Part shown: positions 11,111-22,987 of the stretch, piece after piece | How the letters are laid out: every line of letters begins with the position of its first letter | Position numbering within the stretch: position 1 is the stretch's first letter | NCBI GenBank assembly: GCA_941918925.1 | Contig: OW799236.1 | Span: 122,089,062-122,153,061, forward strand | Direction: 5' to 3' | Length of the DNA: 64,000 nucleotides | Origin: Phyto melanocephala | Taxonomy: Eukaryota; Arthropoda; Insecta; Diptera; Rhinophoridae | Made by a program: the position numbers and the translations under genes | The notes under the pieces: generated by a model | What the model saw: the letters and a program-made list of their open reading frames with translations, nothing else | Database searches by the model: none | Told to the model about the DNA's origin: nothing

Positions 11111-14100
11111 AATGGATTGAAAATAACCGAATTTAATTTGTATAGGATTTAAGGAATTTCTTAAAATAACGAATGTTCTCTAAGTGGTGTATTAATTAAT
11201 TATACACAGAAAAATTAATTTTACTTTCTTCAAATGATAATTTTTTTTCAATTTTATTTGTATATGATTTTCGGCATACGACTACTTCGGCTGTCTGAAA
11301 AAAAATCACATTTAGAAGTTCAATCTTCAATATTTTTATACTGGAATGAAGGCTTTAATAACTCAGCGTAAGTTCCCTTTCAGAAACTTCACATAATCAC
11401 AGAAAAAATGTAATCCATCTGTAATACCGCGCATTAACATTAAGGCAAATTTACCGATCCACTGTGTAGAATTTTGCACTGATTCTTCTTTTTCCTGTTA
11501 TTCCTATAAGGAAGATGGATTGACTGCCTGAAAATTAAACATTATTTAGCCCAAACGCCTAAAATTGCAAAATAAAAAATAAGTAAAATTCAGACCTTTA
11601 TATTTGGACCTCATAACCAATTAGTAACTTTTAATAATCACTGTTTTGATACAAATATTAAGTGTCGAACTTCGAACCTTTAGAAGATAAAAACGATTAG
11701 GAGATGTATTTAGGTTTTTTTGAATTACTAAATAAACTAAAACAAATAAAAGTTAAAATGACTTGAATTTCTAAAAAAATATTAAAAATTAAAATACATA
11801 TTTAAAACCCACCCAAAACCTAATAGTACTTTTAACAATTTAAAATTTTTAAATGGTACATTATTATCCTTTTTTAGTTCTTTTATGACATTTTTTATTT
11901 TTTTTTTTTTTTGGAATGTTTTAAAAATTATAATTTTTTAGTTAATGTTTATTTGAAGAAGGAATCAAAAAAATGTAACAAGTGAGGCCAATAGGATTTT
12001 TTTTTATTCTTAGTGCAATTATTGATCAATTTTAGTCTTTGGCATTCGGGTACTATTTCCAACTTCAGCCCGAGAGTACAGGAAAAGCAATTTTTTATAA
12101 ATACTTATTTGGTTTTAAGATATAATGTAAATGGAAGTAGATTTGTTTTAAATAAGTCACATCCGTTAGAAATAAAATTTCGAAAAAATTAAAAAAGGAA
12201 ACTTTTTCAAAAATGTTTTTAACAGACTAAAATTTATTAAACAAACATTAAAAAAAAGATTTTTCAGAAATTTTCTGTTGAATAAAATTTTATTAAAAAT
12301 TTTGAATAAAACGTAAAAACATCAAAAAATTTTAACAACTAAATTGTAAAGAAATTTTTCATTAAAACAGAAATTATGAAAGCAATTTTATGAAAAATAT
12401 TTCTCTATAAAACAAAACACATTTCTGCAACAAATCAAGATTTTGTAAAAATTTTCTATCGAAAAAAAAAATTCATCTTTTAGACGAAAATCTATTAAAA
12501 ATTTCTTATAAATTCAAAAAAGAAAATATTTTTTTTTATTTAAAAAAAAATCTTTTTATAAAAATCTATATAGAAATCGTCATTTACGAAAAATCTCAAA
12601 TTCATTGTATTTGAATTTTTTATAAATCGAAATTTTATCAAAAATTTTCTTTTAATAAAAAAGATATTTCTAGCGAGCAAGGTGGCCTCTAATAAAATTT
12701 TTTTTTTCAATAATTACATGCACCATTAACCAATTAAGTTCATTCGATTATATTTCCACACTGTAGACATTTTACTTGTTTATAACATTTCGATTTATTT
12801 TTGGAATTTATATATTTTTAATGGCGTTACGCTCACTCAGAAATTAAAACCAAACATTTCACTGCATTTTATTAAGTTTTTCTTCTTCTTTTATTATATA
12901 GACCATAAACTAATTACGCAGAGATAGAGCACTTCCTTTAATTCAATATTTATTCAATTTGTAATTGTTTGCTCTCTTATTATGGAAAATATTTTATTAG
13001 TTCTTCATTTGCGCTTTAAAATTATGATGTTATTTTTGCTCGCTCAAGTATTTATATTTTCATGATCTTTTTTTTTTTTTTTTTTGTTTTTGTTTATTGT
13101 TTCAATATTCATACTTGAGTTCTTATAAAAACGAGTTCATATAGTCTCCATACGGGTCTAGATGTATGAATGGGCTACAAGGCGTTTGTTTTTTATTATG
13201 CATTTAGTCCATGATTATCTTCATGATGTTTCCATATAGAAAACAATACAATAAAATATAAATGTATTTTTCTTTTTCTTATTTTTTTAAATTCTACATA
13301 TGAATATCTATTCGACTGTAAGTGGGTCACCAGCAATCGTATCAAGACCAATAACTACTGTATGTATTATGTATGTATTAGTGACTTAGTTTAGATACTG
13401 TTTTAAATTAATTCGGTCTATCAGACTGCATTGGATAAGTATTATTATGGCCGCCACCAACAGATTGTTTTATGTGAGTAGAATGGAGTAAGTTTTTATA
13501 AGTGTATCATATTATAGTATGTTTGTAATTATGATTGTGTGTAAATACTTTTTTCATTAAAAACTGTGAAAAAAATATTTGTACATGGTTACTAAAGAGC
13601 TGCGTAAAATGTTCTAAAACTCATAGTCATATGTTCTACTTCACACTATTTACTTCCAATCACTACACAAAAAAGTTATGTTCAAACAAACACTTGCCGA
13701 AAAGTAATTAAATTTTCTATAAATATTTTTATTGTTTTTAGAAGTATTTTCCTTAAATATTGTTAAAATAAAATTATATTAAATAAAAACCGAGCTTTTC
13801 TAAATATTTTTTTTGTTTAAATTTACATTTTAAGTAATAGCTCCTAATTTAAATAAAATTTTGCTTAATTTCATTATACAACAAAACATTACTCTCACTA
13901 AAATAAATTATTCATCGCTCGAAAAAATTTTCTATACAGCTTTGTTGGTATTATAGTTTTTAAACAAAGTAGAATATCAAAACATAAGCGACAGTGCAAT
14001 AAAGAAACTGTAAATCATAAAAAACAGTGAGTAAAATAGTACTCATCCACAATATTAAACAGCAGTGCTACTAAATAAATTCATTTAGGGCAGTTTAAAA

Positions 14101-14382
14101 AGAAAACACTTTCCTCTTTCTTAGCAATTTTCTTAAATATGTAAACTAACCTCTATTCTATTTTCAAAACATGTTTCCAATCTTCAATTTCAGTTCACTT
14201 TATTGTTTCTATTCTATTTCAGTTGTTTTCTATTCCTTAATATTTATCGTAAAGCAAAACACATATTGTTAGAAGTATGTATGTTTTATAAGACGAGAGA
14301 GTAATATAACACACTATTTCAAATTTAATGAGATTGTTTGTAAGCCATGTTATTAGGCTTGAGCAGTTCTTTATCAATTATC
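11111..14382. other. AT-rich DNA with a degenerate AAATTTTCT-type repeat
   Basis: From about 12180 to 12680 the words AAATTTTC, AAAAATTTT and TATTAAAAATTT recur at irregular spacing. This is the look of an old, diverged tandem or dispersed A/T repeat; a similar patch lies at 62660-62830. The rest is low-complexity sequence, including a T homopolymer near 13070-13085. At 11212 a CACAGAAAAA end with a preceding TA resembles the termini of the element at 39035, but no partner end was found. No gene was recognised. Confidence 0.45.
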
Positions 14383-15033
14383 AGGTGAAGGGTATATATA
14401 GCTTTGTCATTCCGTTTGTAATTTCTACAATTTTCATGTCCGACCCCATAAAGTATATATTTTCTGAAAGCTTATGAATAGAGGAGTCGATTAAGCCTGA
14501 CCGTCTGTGCGTCTGCCCGTCTGTCCGTGTGTTGGTTGAAATCAACTTTTAGAAGCAACTATATATTCCTCAGATCTGTATATGGTATCAATCTCTTGGA
14601 AATATCAAGGAATGAATCGCTATTGAAATTCAGCACAATCGCCCCATAAATTTCTGAGATATGAGTAAAAAACCACGACCACCTCGTTTTTTTCACAATT
14701 TCAACAACAACCTACATACATACTGGTTAAAGTAAACGGGGCATCGAATTCCAGCTGAGCCAACAAAATTTTATTTAATATATTATTTATATTTCTTTTA
14801 TTTTTTTTATATTTTTTTTAAATTTTTTTTTAAATTTTTTTTTTTTGTAATTTTTTTTATTATTTTTTTTTATTTTAATAATTTATTTATTTTTTTTTTT
14901 TGTATGTTTTTTACATGTATGTACGTATTTTATATGAGATTAATGGTGATACAAACAATTGTTATTGCATGACTACACGTTGTGAAGGGTATATAAGATT
15001 CGGCACGGCCGAATATAGCACTGTTACTTGTTT
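14383..15033 (+). repeat. Mini-me-like repeat, short subfamily
   Basis: It begins GGTGAAGGGTATATATAG. It contains GTCCGACCCCATAAAGTATA and a GTCTGTGCGTCTGCCCGTCT proto-microsatellite, then GGGGCATCGAATTCCAGCTG and an AT-only tract (14770-14900). It ends with the hairpin TTCGGCACGGCCGAA and TATAGCACTGTTACTTG. It is very similar to the minus-strand copy at 43208-43902, which suggests recent activity of this subfamily. Confidence 0.9.
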
Positions 15034-15379
15034 GAGTTGTAAGTTGTATTTAAATAAACATCAACAATTTAAAATTTTCTATCTCTGATGCATTTAGAGG
15101 ACACTCACTCACTATTGTACCAAATATTAATCGATAAATTACCAAAAATATTTGTACATTTATTTGTTCAATTTACAATATCCTTTGTTATCTATTGAAA
15201 TTAAGTTTTTTAAAGGTTTGTTGTATTGTTTAATGTTAAATATTGTGAAATTTTTCAACCATTTGGGTTTTTAAAATAGAAAACAAACACACACAAAATT
15301 TCAAAAGAGTGAATGAAATATTTATTAGAACCAACAAATTAATGCCTGTTATTTACTAAATAAACAACATAAATGTTGG

Positions 15380-16515
15380 CGGTTATGCTGTAGATGGTAC
15401 TTTTCCAGCAGTTAGGCCGGTATCTCACTAATTGCAGCTTTTAGGGCTGCTATTGTGTCTGACTTGTTTATGTACATTATAGAGTCTAGTGGGGTCAAAT
15501 CCCATGATTTTGACGGCCAAAGGATTGTTCCAAAACGTGAATTTAATTGCTCATCACACTCGACTCTCAATAGGTTATTGGTATCTCGTTCCGTATGGCA
15601 TGTGACACCGCCTTATTGAAACTACATTTCAGCCAAGTCAAATTCTTCCATTTCAGGCGAAAAGAGTCAATAATCATCGCCCGGCACACTCCAGGTGGTC
15701 GAATAACACAATCTCAATTATTGATAATGATGACAAATTGACATATTGCGATCTTTATTGACACCGACTAATACTGCAGCAATATTCTCCTCGGTACGCA
15801 CTCTTCGCATACAGGTTGGTGGAATATTCTCCAATAAAGTGAAACTGGTGAGAAATTTGATTACAACAGTAAGCTGATCGATTATGATGACCTAAAATGA
15901 ATGTAATTTACGAAGCACATTTTTCTTACAACATGACTTTCTATAATAAATTCAATCATTTTTATGCACTGTTCGTATATAAGTCTATTCAGGAAAAAAT
16001 TTGAAAGAATAAAGACCATTTTTGGGACTGCCATATTTCACAAATATTTATTTTTTCACTAAAAAAATTCACATTGAAAATCCAAGTTATACAAAAGCAC
16101 TTTTTTTACTTTATGTATTACGTACTACTGAAAAAAATCTAAGACGTTGCTCTGATCTAAAATATTTTTAGCTATTCGCTTATTTAGAACTGAGTAGGCA
16201 CACAGTAGGTGATTTCCCGGCAGGTTCTATCGAAAACATTGCTTCTGTGGCTGATAATGTGCACGAACCTAAGTTAACTCGTTATCGTTTTCGGGAACCA
16301 AATATTTCTCGAACTTCTTTGAGAAAAATTTTTAATATTAAAAAATTAGGTTGATCGGATGGGGTACTGCTGTGCCAGTTGTGGTAGTAATATGAATGAT
16401 TTTATGTTTCATTTTTAGTTGACAAATTTCCGAATTATCAATAAAACCAAAAATTTAAAAAAATAGTCAGTACGTTTTTTATAGCCGATCCAAATTTTAA
16501 ATGGCCCACCCTGTA
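15380..16515 (-). mobile_element. Tc1/mariner-like relic with internal decay
   Basis: On the minus strand an N-terminal piece reads VRTEENIAAVLVGVNKD (about 15750-15805). A C-terminal piece follows, with HTERDTNNLLRVECDEQLNS and WDLTPLDSI (15482-15516) and then SDTIAALKAAISEIPA. The blocks between them, including the expected DEAHF motif, are missing, so the element is internally deleted. The right edge GGCCCACCCTGTATA at about 16500-16515 looks like a transposon end (TACAGGGTGGGCC inverted), but no matching left end was found. It is not functional. Confidence 0.75.
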
Positions 16516-17483
16516 TAAGTGATTATATTATTTTTGTACCCACCATATTAAGGGGATGCTAATATCTTCCACTTATTCTGATTCATTGTTCATTCATCAA
16601 CCATTTTATAAACATTAATGACTAAATGCCTTGGAGTTCAATTCACCAACTTATTTTAACGACAGTCGTAAAGTTGAAAAAGTAAATAAACAATAATTTA
16701 TAGATTTCAATATTGAATAACATATTTTAACGACATTTGTTATTGCTATCTGAACAACAATAATTGTTCTATTGTTTATTTTATTGACAAAACTCTAAAT
16801 TTCATACTTGACTCAAAAAATATTTGTCTAAGGCTTGGTTTTGGTGTAACTACTTATGGAGTGTTGTTAGTGGTGAATTTTTTTTTGGCATAGTGTGTGA
16901 CAAAGCTGGCACTTGATTCTAATTTAAAAAAGTTATCTACCTAACCTATGAATCGTTAAATCGTTAATCCAAACAACAATTATTGTTGAAAACTATCCAC
17001 TCCAGTCTGATATGATAAGAAGCTAATAATGTTAAATACATTTTAAATGATCTAGGTTTTGTGGACTTTAGTTACCCTAAGACTCTCGACGCAATACTTG
17101 ATAATAAATTCAAAATGCAAAATGTTGCCGTATCAATTCAGGCATCAAAAACGAAATTGCTAGATGCTAAGATCTTAAGAGCCACTCCCCTTTTTTATTA
17201 ATTTTCTGACAACAATTGAGATTGGAATCTTCTTAAACAAATTTGTCTTCCAGACTTCTCTTGTCAATATAAACACGAGCCCATATTTGTAGTCTCTGAT
17301 TGAAGGTAATATAATTGGTTTGGTTTTCTAAACCTGACTTTCTAAAACAATCCTTCCGTAATACAGACACAGGAAGTGTGTTTCGGAATAAATTTTGGGT
17401 ATACACTGTACGTAGGCAGATATTTAAAGTTCACCTTCTTGCACTCGGTGTATCATTGTTTGAGGTTATGTTTCACAATCGCT
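16516..17483. other. AT-rich spacer with nothing certain
   Basis: Several ACAATAATTGTT-like short palindromes occur at 16740-16990. I recognise no repeat family or gene. Confidence 0.4.
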
Positions 17484-19469
17484 TAGGGTGATCGATTATT
17501 CGACATTTTCAAGAAACCGGTTTTTAAATTGTTTAAAATTTATAATTAAAAAAAAGTCGGTTGTTCTTTTAAGAATTTAGAAAAAACCGGTTAACGGGTC
17601 GAATACATAAAATATAATTTTTTCTTATGCCCATGACAGAGATACATGTGCAGGTATAAACTTGTTTGTTATATGGTTTAATTGCATTTTAAGTTGACAC
17701 ACATTCAATGGCATTATTATAAAATGCCGTTATTTAAAATAAAGATGTTAAAGGACAAACACTTCTTACCTAAAAGTGACCGAAAAGTTAAGTTTATGCT
17801 TTCATTACCTTTAACTTTTAAGGTTAGGCTTATAAATTTAAAAATGCCATTGTTTCTCTACATGAAACAAAATATGGCAACTAAATTTTTATTTATATTT
17901 TTTCCTACTTTGACCTTTTCAATTTTTTTTTATTTGAAGTTTTAATTTTCTAATATTAGTGACACAAAACAGTAAATAAATCATTTAAAATTTTATTTCG
18001 TTTTGTAAATAAAATGTATAAATTTACATTGTTGCCACTACATTTTTTAGGAACTAAATTAATTTGTTAAAAGTAATCGGTATTTGCTCTGGTACTGCCA
18101 TATTAAAAAAAAACTTTGTTACAAGGAGGTTGTAATAATAAAAATAAAAATATTAAAAAGTCACTTCACTGCTCACTGTAGTCAAATTTACCTTTTACCA
18201 ACATTAAATTTGTAAGCAAGTTGTAATAACCCTTTGTGTGCCAAACTATTTTAGTATACAAGTCATATGTTATCAAAGATATTAGTTAAGCTATGGGTAG
18301 ACTTTAATACAAGTTGCTAGATTTCATAGAAGCAAAATATTATGAAATTCGAGAATGAAATCAAAAAGTGTTGCAAAGTACAATAATTTGGTCAAAAAAC
18401 TTTACTAAACAGCTGATTATCACAGCAAATTATAAGCGCAATAACGTATAAAATACCTTTTCTCTATTTAAAGGAAATAATATTAAAGCCTAAAGGGTAT
18501 ATATAGGTTTGTCATTCCGTTTGTAATTTCTACAATTTTCATTTCCGACCCCATAAAGTATATATTTTCTGAAAGCTTATGAATAGAGGAGTCGATTAAG
18601 CCCTGACCGTCTGTCCGTCTGCCCGTCTGCCCGTCTGTCCGTGTGTTGGTTGAAATCAACTTTTAGAAGCAACTATATGTTCCTCAGATCTGTATATGGT
18701 ATCAATCTCTTTGAAATATCCAGGAATGAATCGCTATTGAAATTCAGCACAATCGCCCCATAACTTTCTGAGATATGAGCAAAAAACCACGACCACCTCG
18801 TTTTTTTACACAATTACAACAACAACATACTTATATACATACATGCAAAAAACATGTCAAAAAAAAAAAATTACAAAAAAAAATATATTAAAAATAAAAA
18901 AAAATAATCAAAAAAATTCCAAAAAAAAAATTTTAAAAAATTTTTTTAAAATATTTGTAAAAAAATTTTTTAAAAAAATTTAAAAAAAAATAATAAAATA
19001 TAAATAATATCTTAAATAAAATAAGATAAAATTTTTTTGGCTCAGCTGGGATTCGATGCCACATTTAGTCTAACCAGTATATACATATGTACGTATTTTA
19101 TATGAGATGAATGGTGATACAAACAATTGTTATTGCATGACTACACGTTGTGAAGGGTATATAAGATTCGGCACGGCCGAATATAGCACTGTTACTTGTT
19201 ACATTTGTTTTTGGAAACAACAAATAAATTTCTTAAAATATAATGGAATTTAATAAATTTTTTTATTTTATGAGTAATAAATATAGTATGGTACGTTTGG
19301 TTACAAAGATAAATGAACATAAAACTAAAAATGAAAAAAACCGGCTTCTGTGAGTAAAAAACCGGTGTATTCGACATTCGAAAAATTAACATTTGGAAAA
19401 AAAACCGCCAGCTAAAAGAGTAAAAAAACCGGGGTTTCCACCGGTTGTAAAACCGAATCGATCACCCTA
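17484..19469. mobile_element. Non-autonomous hAT element with perfect 8-bp TSD
   Basis: Both ends carry the inverted repeat TAGGGTGATCGATT and are flanked by identical 8-bp direct repeats, CAATCGCT at 17476-17483 and 19470-19477. An 8-bp duplication is diagnostic of hAT transposition. The internal sequence has AACCGG words near both ends (17517-17600 and 19338-19450), like the subterminal transposase-binding repeats of hAT elements. No transposase-like protein could be read. A mini-me copy (18492-19200) is nested inside, so the original element was about 1.28 kb. Confidence 0.9.
18492..19200 (+). repeat. Mini-me-like repeat with inverted middle
   Basis: The 5' core (GACCCCATAAAGTATATATT, then GTCTGTCCGTCTGCCCGTCT) and the 3' hairpin end (TTCGGCACGGCCGAA, TATAGCACTGTTACTTG) are in plus orientation. 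The segment from about 18840 to 19080, including TGGCTCAGCTGGGATTCGAT at 19040-19059, is reversed compared with the copies at 14383, 24600, 40661 and 43208. It sits inside the hAT at 17484-19469 and is therefore younger than that insertion. Confidence 0.9.
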
Positions 19470-22287
19470 CAATCGCTATGTATTTAATATTTACAATGTA
19501 CGGTTTTAAATCACATCTACATATTTGCAAAAATTCTCTAGCATAACTATAAGGTAAATAGAGCTCTCTCTACTCATATTTTATGGTTCTACATACACAA
19601 CGTAATGACAAACAAAATGAAATAAAGTAGCAGCCATTTACAGAATTTGCATTAAATATTTATCCAAATGCTGTTTTCTATTAAAATTTCAAATAAATTT
19701 TCATTTCACTTTTCTCAACTAAACAAGATTATAATTCAACTTTTGTGCTCGTATATCTATTTCAAAGCCCCATGCAATTTATAACCATAAACAGCCAATT
19801 CTCACCAGTCTAATGTCATTTACAATAAGTAAATAATCTGGAGATTCGTTTATATTTTATTTATGGTTCTTTTATGGATAAACCCCGAAATTGCCTTTTG
19901 TCCGTAATAATGTTATATTTGCAAACCGACGAGTATGATACATTAATGCTGGCAGCAAAAAAAAAAAAAGAAAAGGTGCGTTACAATACAAATATTTTTT
20001 TATATTCTTTTTGAAAAGAGAAGGGGTAAAAAGAATTTGCAATACCTAGAATAACATTAAAATCAGATACCACAGTAAATTAAAGTGAGTAGGTGAGTGT
20101 GGGATACAAGTAGAGGTAGAGGTGGTGAGTGCTATTACAGTACCATACAGACATTTCTACAATTTGAACGCAAACGAATTGTATACAGATTCTATTATTT
20201 ATCAAATAAAATGATAAAAGCCAGTTGTATAACGACTACAATTGCTGTAAAGCAGGGACGCCCACAACCCCTATAATGTATGCATGTTTGCACGGGTGTA
20301 TGGGTATGCGAATGATGAGGACGATGATGATGATGATGATGGCATGGTGAGTGTGTACATTATGATGCTCTCTTTTGTATGCCGAGGAATACTTAATAAA
20401 TGTTGTTACTTTTTTTATTATATTTTTTTTCTTCAGATTTTTCCACTTATATTTGCAATGTTTGTGTTTAGTATGTATTAAATGTTTCATACCGAACACA
20501 ACGTGTTCCGTGACTGGCGGGCAATATTACTTACTTACATTGCAAACACACGAAGCGCTTGTAATCTTTATATTCTTATCTCTCCCCAATTATCTACTAA
20601 ATACACATTCACACACGCAGACACACACACACACATAAACTGATAAATCCATAGCATTTGTCTTTGTGTTGGTTTCCAGTCAATGAGCAGTGTTGACATT
20701 GTTCAAGCATGCGCTTTTCTCCATGTGGGGCGGAGCTTTTAATGCACTAAAAAATGAATACATTTTCGGTTCTCTCTTTTTGTTAATATTCGCCGTTGAG
20801 GGCGAATTCAATTAGAATGCTCATTTTGTAATTTTGCTATTGTGGAGCTGCTTACTAATACTTCTACCTAAAGGTCGCTTGGCATGTCTGTCTGTTTGTC
20901 TGCTTGCCTGCTCTGTTTAATATTGTAATTATTTGCAGATTTTTGCCGCGTAATCATGTGTGTTGGGAAATGTTGTTGTATACATACATACATACGTTCA
21001 TATATAGAGAACTGATTGTTAAAGATTTTTCCTACACTATTTGCCTATTTATTCTTTTAATTTTTTGCTTGTGTGCTTCATAAAAAAATATACATACATA
21101 TAATCAACTAATGAAGTGTGTTAAGAGGGCAAACGAGTACGGCCGATACCCAAAACACAGCACAAGTGGGGGATAAAAATTCTATAAATTTCATATTAAA
21201 AAGACAAGTGAGTGTCTGACGACGTTTAAACCACGAAGTTTGAAAAAAAAAACAACAAAAAGTGTTCAGGTCTAAAGCCTTAGAAGAGGAATGCAAATAT
21301 TATGTACTGTTTATACACATAAACATACGCACATATGTACATACAAATACAAGGCCGTCGCCATCAAAAAGTCCTTGAATTTTATTAAATTGTTTGTTTC
21401 AAAGTCTCTCCAAAATAATGCAGCATTAGTTTCAAGCAGCCAGTATTATTAACCAGCAAGTGCGTGCTGAATTAAAAATGTTCCAACCGACGGTTTAAAA
21501 AACAATAATTTTATACATTCGCTAATCACCATCATAAATCATAAACCATAAAATAAATTTTGTTTCTTATCTAATCTTAGATGTTTTAAGAGTGAACGAA
21601 CAAGCATGAAAATCTGCTCATAGGAGCGGATGAGTTATAAACAAATGAATTGTTGTAGATATTTGTATCTTTTTTTTTCTTCTTCTTTTTGTGAATGTGT
21701 GTGAGTGTATATGTGTGTAAGGATGTGCTGGCTTTTATTTGTGTGTGGATACGTTAACAGGGCGTGGTATTAAATGTCATCAGTATCCAAATAATGGTGG
21801 TAGTTGGCTTGGTCATTTTATTATCTCTAATATCGGTTGAAAAGTTGTGTGCTTGCTTCTGCTGGTCTGTTGTCACTTAAAGGAGACAAAACTATGCTTG
21901 TTTGGGTTTTGAGTAAAATTGCAGCAGATATAAAAATATCTACTCGTATGTGTGTTCATAGTATTAAATTCATACTATTTTTTGGCCAATACAATACAAG
22001 CTTATTCTCATCTCATTCTCAAAAAGAACAGAAAATGGTGAAAATGACAAATATGAATACATACATAAGTTAATCTGAAATAAAAACTGTATTCCCATCT
22101 TTCAAAAAATTTATTATTCTTAAAAAAAATTTAAATTTTCTTTATAAAAAATAAACCATCCAGACAAAGGAATTTAGAATAAAGACGTAGCAAATTTTCA
22201 TTAAAAAAACATTGAAAATTCGTTTGTGATAAATTTGTAAATATACAATCTTTTAAATTTTTTTTTATATAACTTAGAAGTTTTAAA
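19470..22287. other. Unique-looking DNA with microsatellites
   Basis: The stretch contains (GAT)n at 20313-20343, (CA)n at 20612-20636 and a GTCT/GCCT run at 20885-20915. ACATAC runs occur near 20980-20995 and 21060-21095. There are no transposon ends and no recognisable protein. The mix of microsatellites, ordinary base composition and isolated GC-richer words such as GGGGCGGAGC (20728-20737) suits intronic or regulatory DNA, but no exon can be supported. Confidence 0.4.
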
Positions 22288-22987
22288 TTATCAGGCACGT
22301 CACACATTCCGATCAGAATGGCTTTGATTCCGTCTGTGCGATTCCAATAGACCTTGTTTTAGGTTCTTCAGATACCGAGCGATTTTTTTAATTTCCAAAA
22401 ATTTTAAAATCTCTGCTTTTTAAACAAAGTATGGCAGTATTGTGCAAAAAAAACTAACCATAAAAAGCAGCACCACTTTAATATGGCCTACTTTATACAT
22501 TTTTGTTTAAAAAAAATATGTAATTTGCATAAAATATAATGTGGCAATACTTCGATTTAAATCAGATACATCAGTTTGTTTTGTATTTCTTAACCGGTTT
22601 ATAAAATTAAAATGTTTATGAATAAATATTAACTAAATGCTTAACAAATCATTGTAATAATCAAAAATCTTTAAAAAAAGCAATTCCACTTTAAAAATTT
22701 GAAGTGGTTTCATTTGATGAATTTTTTCTTTTTCATATTTTAATGACTCGACTTTCGGGATTAAAAACTTTTTCGATTGGAATTGACAACACTAGCGTCC
22801 ACATGGATATGAAAAATCTGATATGTCCATTATTTTACAGACCAAATGTAGTAAAACTATGACTCAGTTTTTATTTTCGAAGCCTTCGTTCTTATTATAA
22901 GAATTAAACTTTTTGAATGGAACAAAATATAAAATAGTTTGGAATGGAAGAAACTGCAGATTATAAGTTTATTCTAAAAAATTACAG
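22288..22987. other. AT-rich spacer, possible 3' part of the pogo/jerky relic
   Basis: This lies downstream of the transposase relic on the minus strand. No matching terminal repeats could be identified. Confidence 0.35.

Noticed and set aside
11200..11235. Further TA-flanked MITE at 11212
   Set aside because: Only one CACAGAAAAA end found; no partner inverted repeat within a reasonable distance.
20313..20343. Poly-Asp coding repeat (DEDDDDDDDG)
   Set aside because: It is a (GAT)n microsatellite in a short chance frame without other coding signs.
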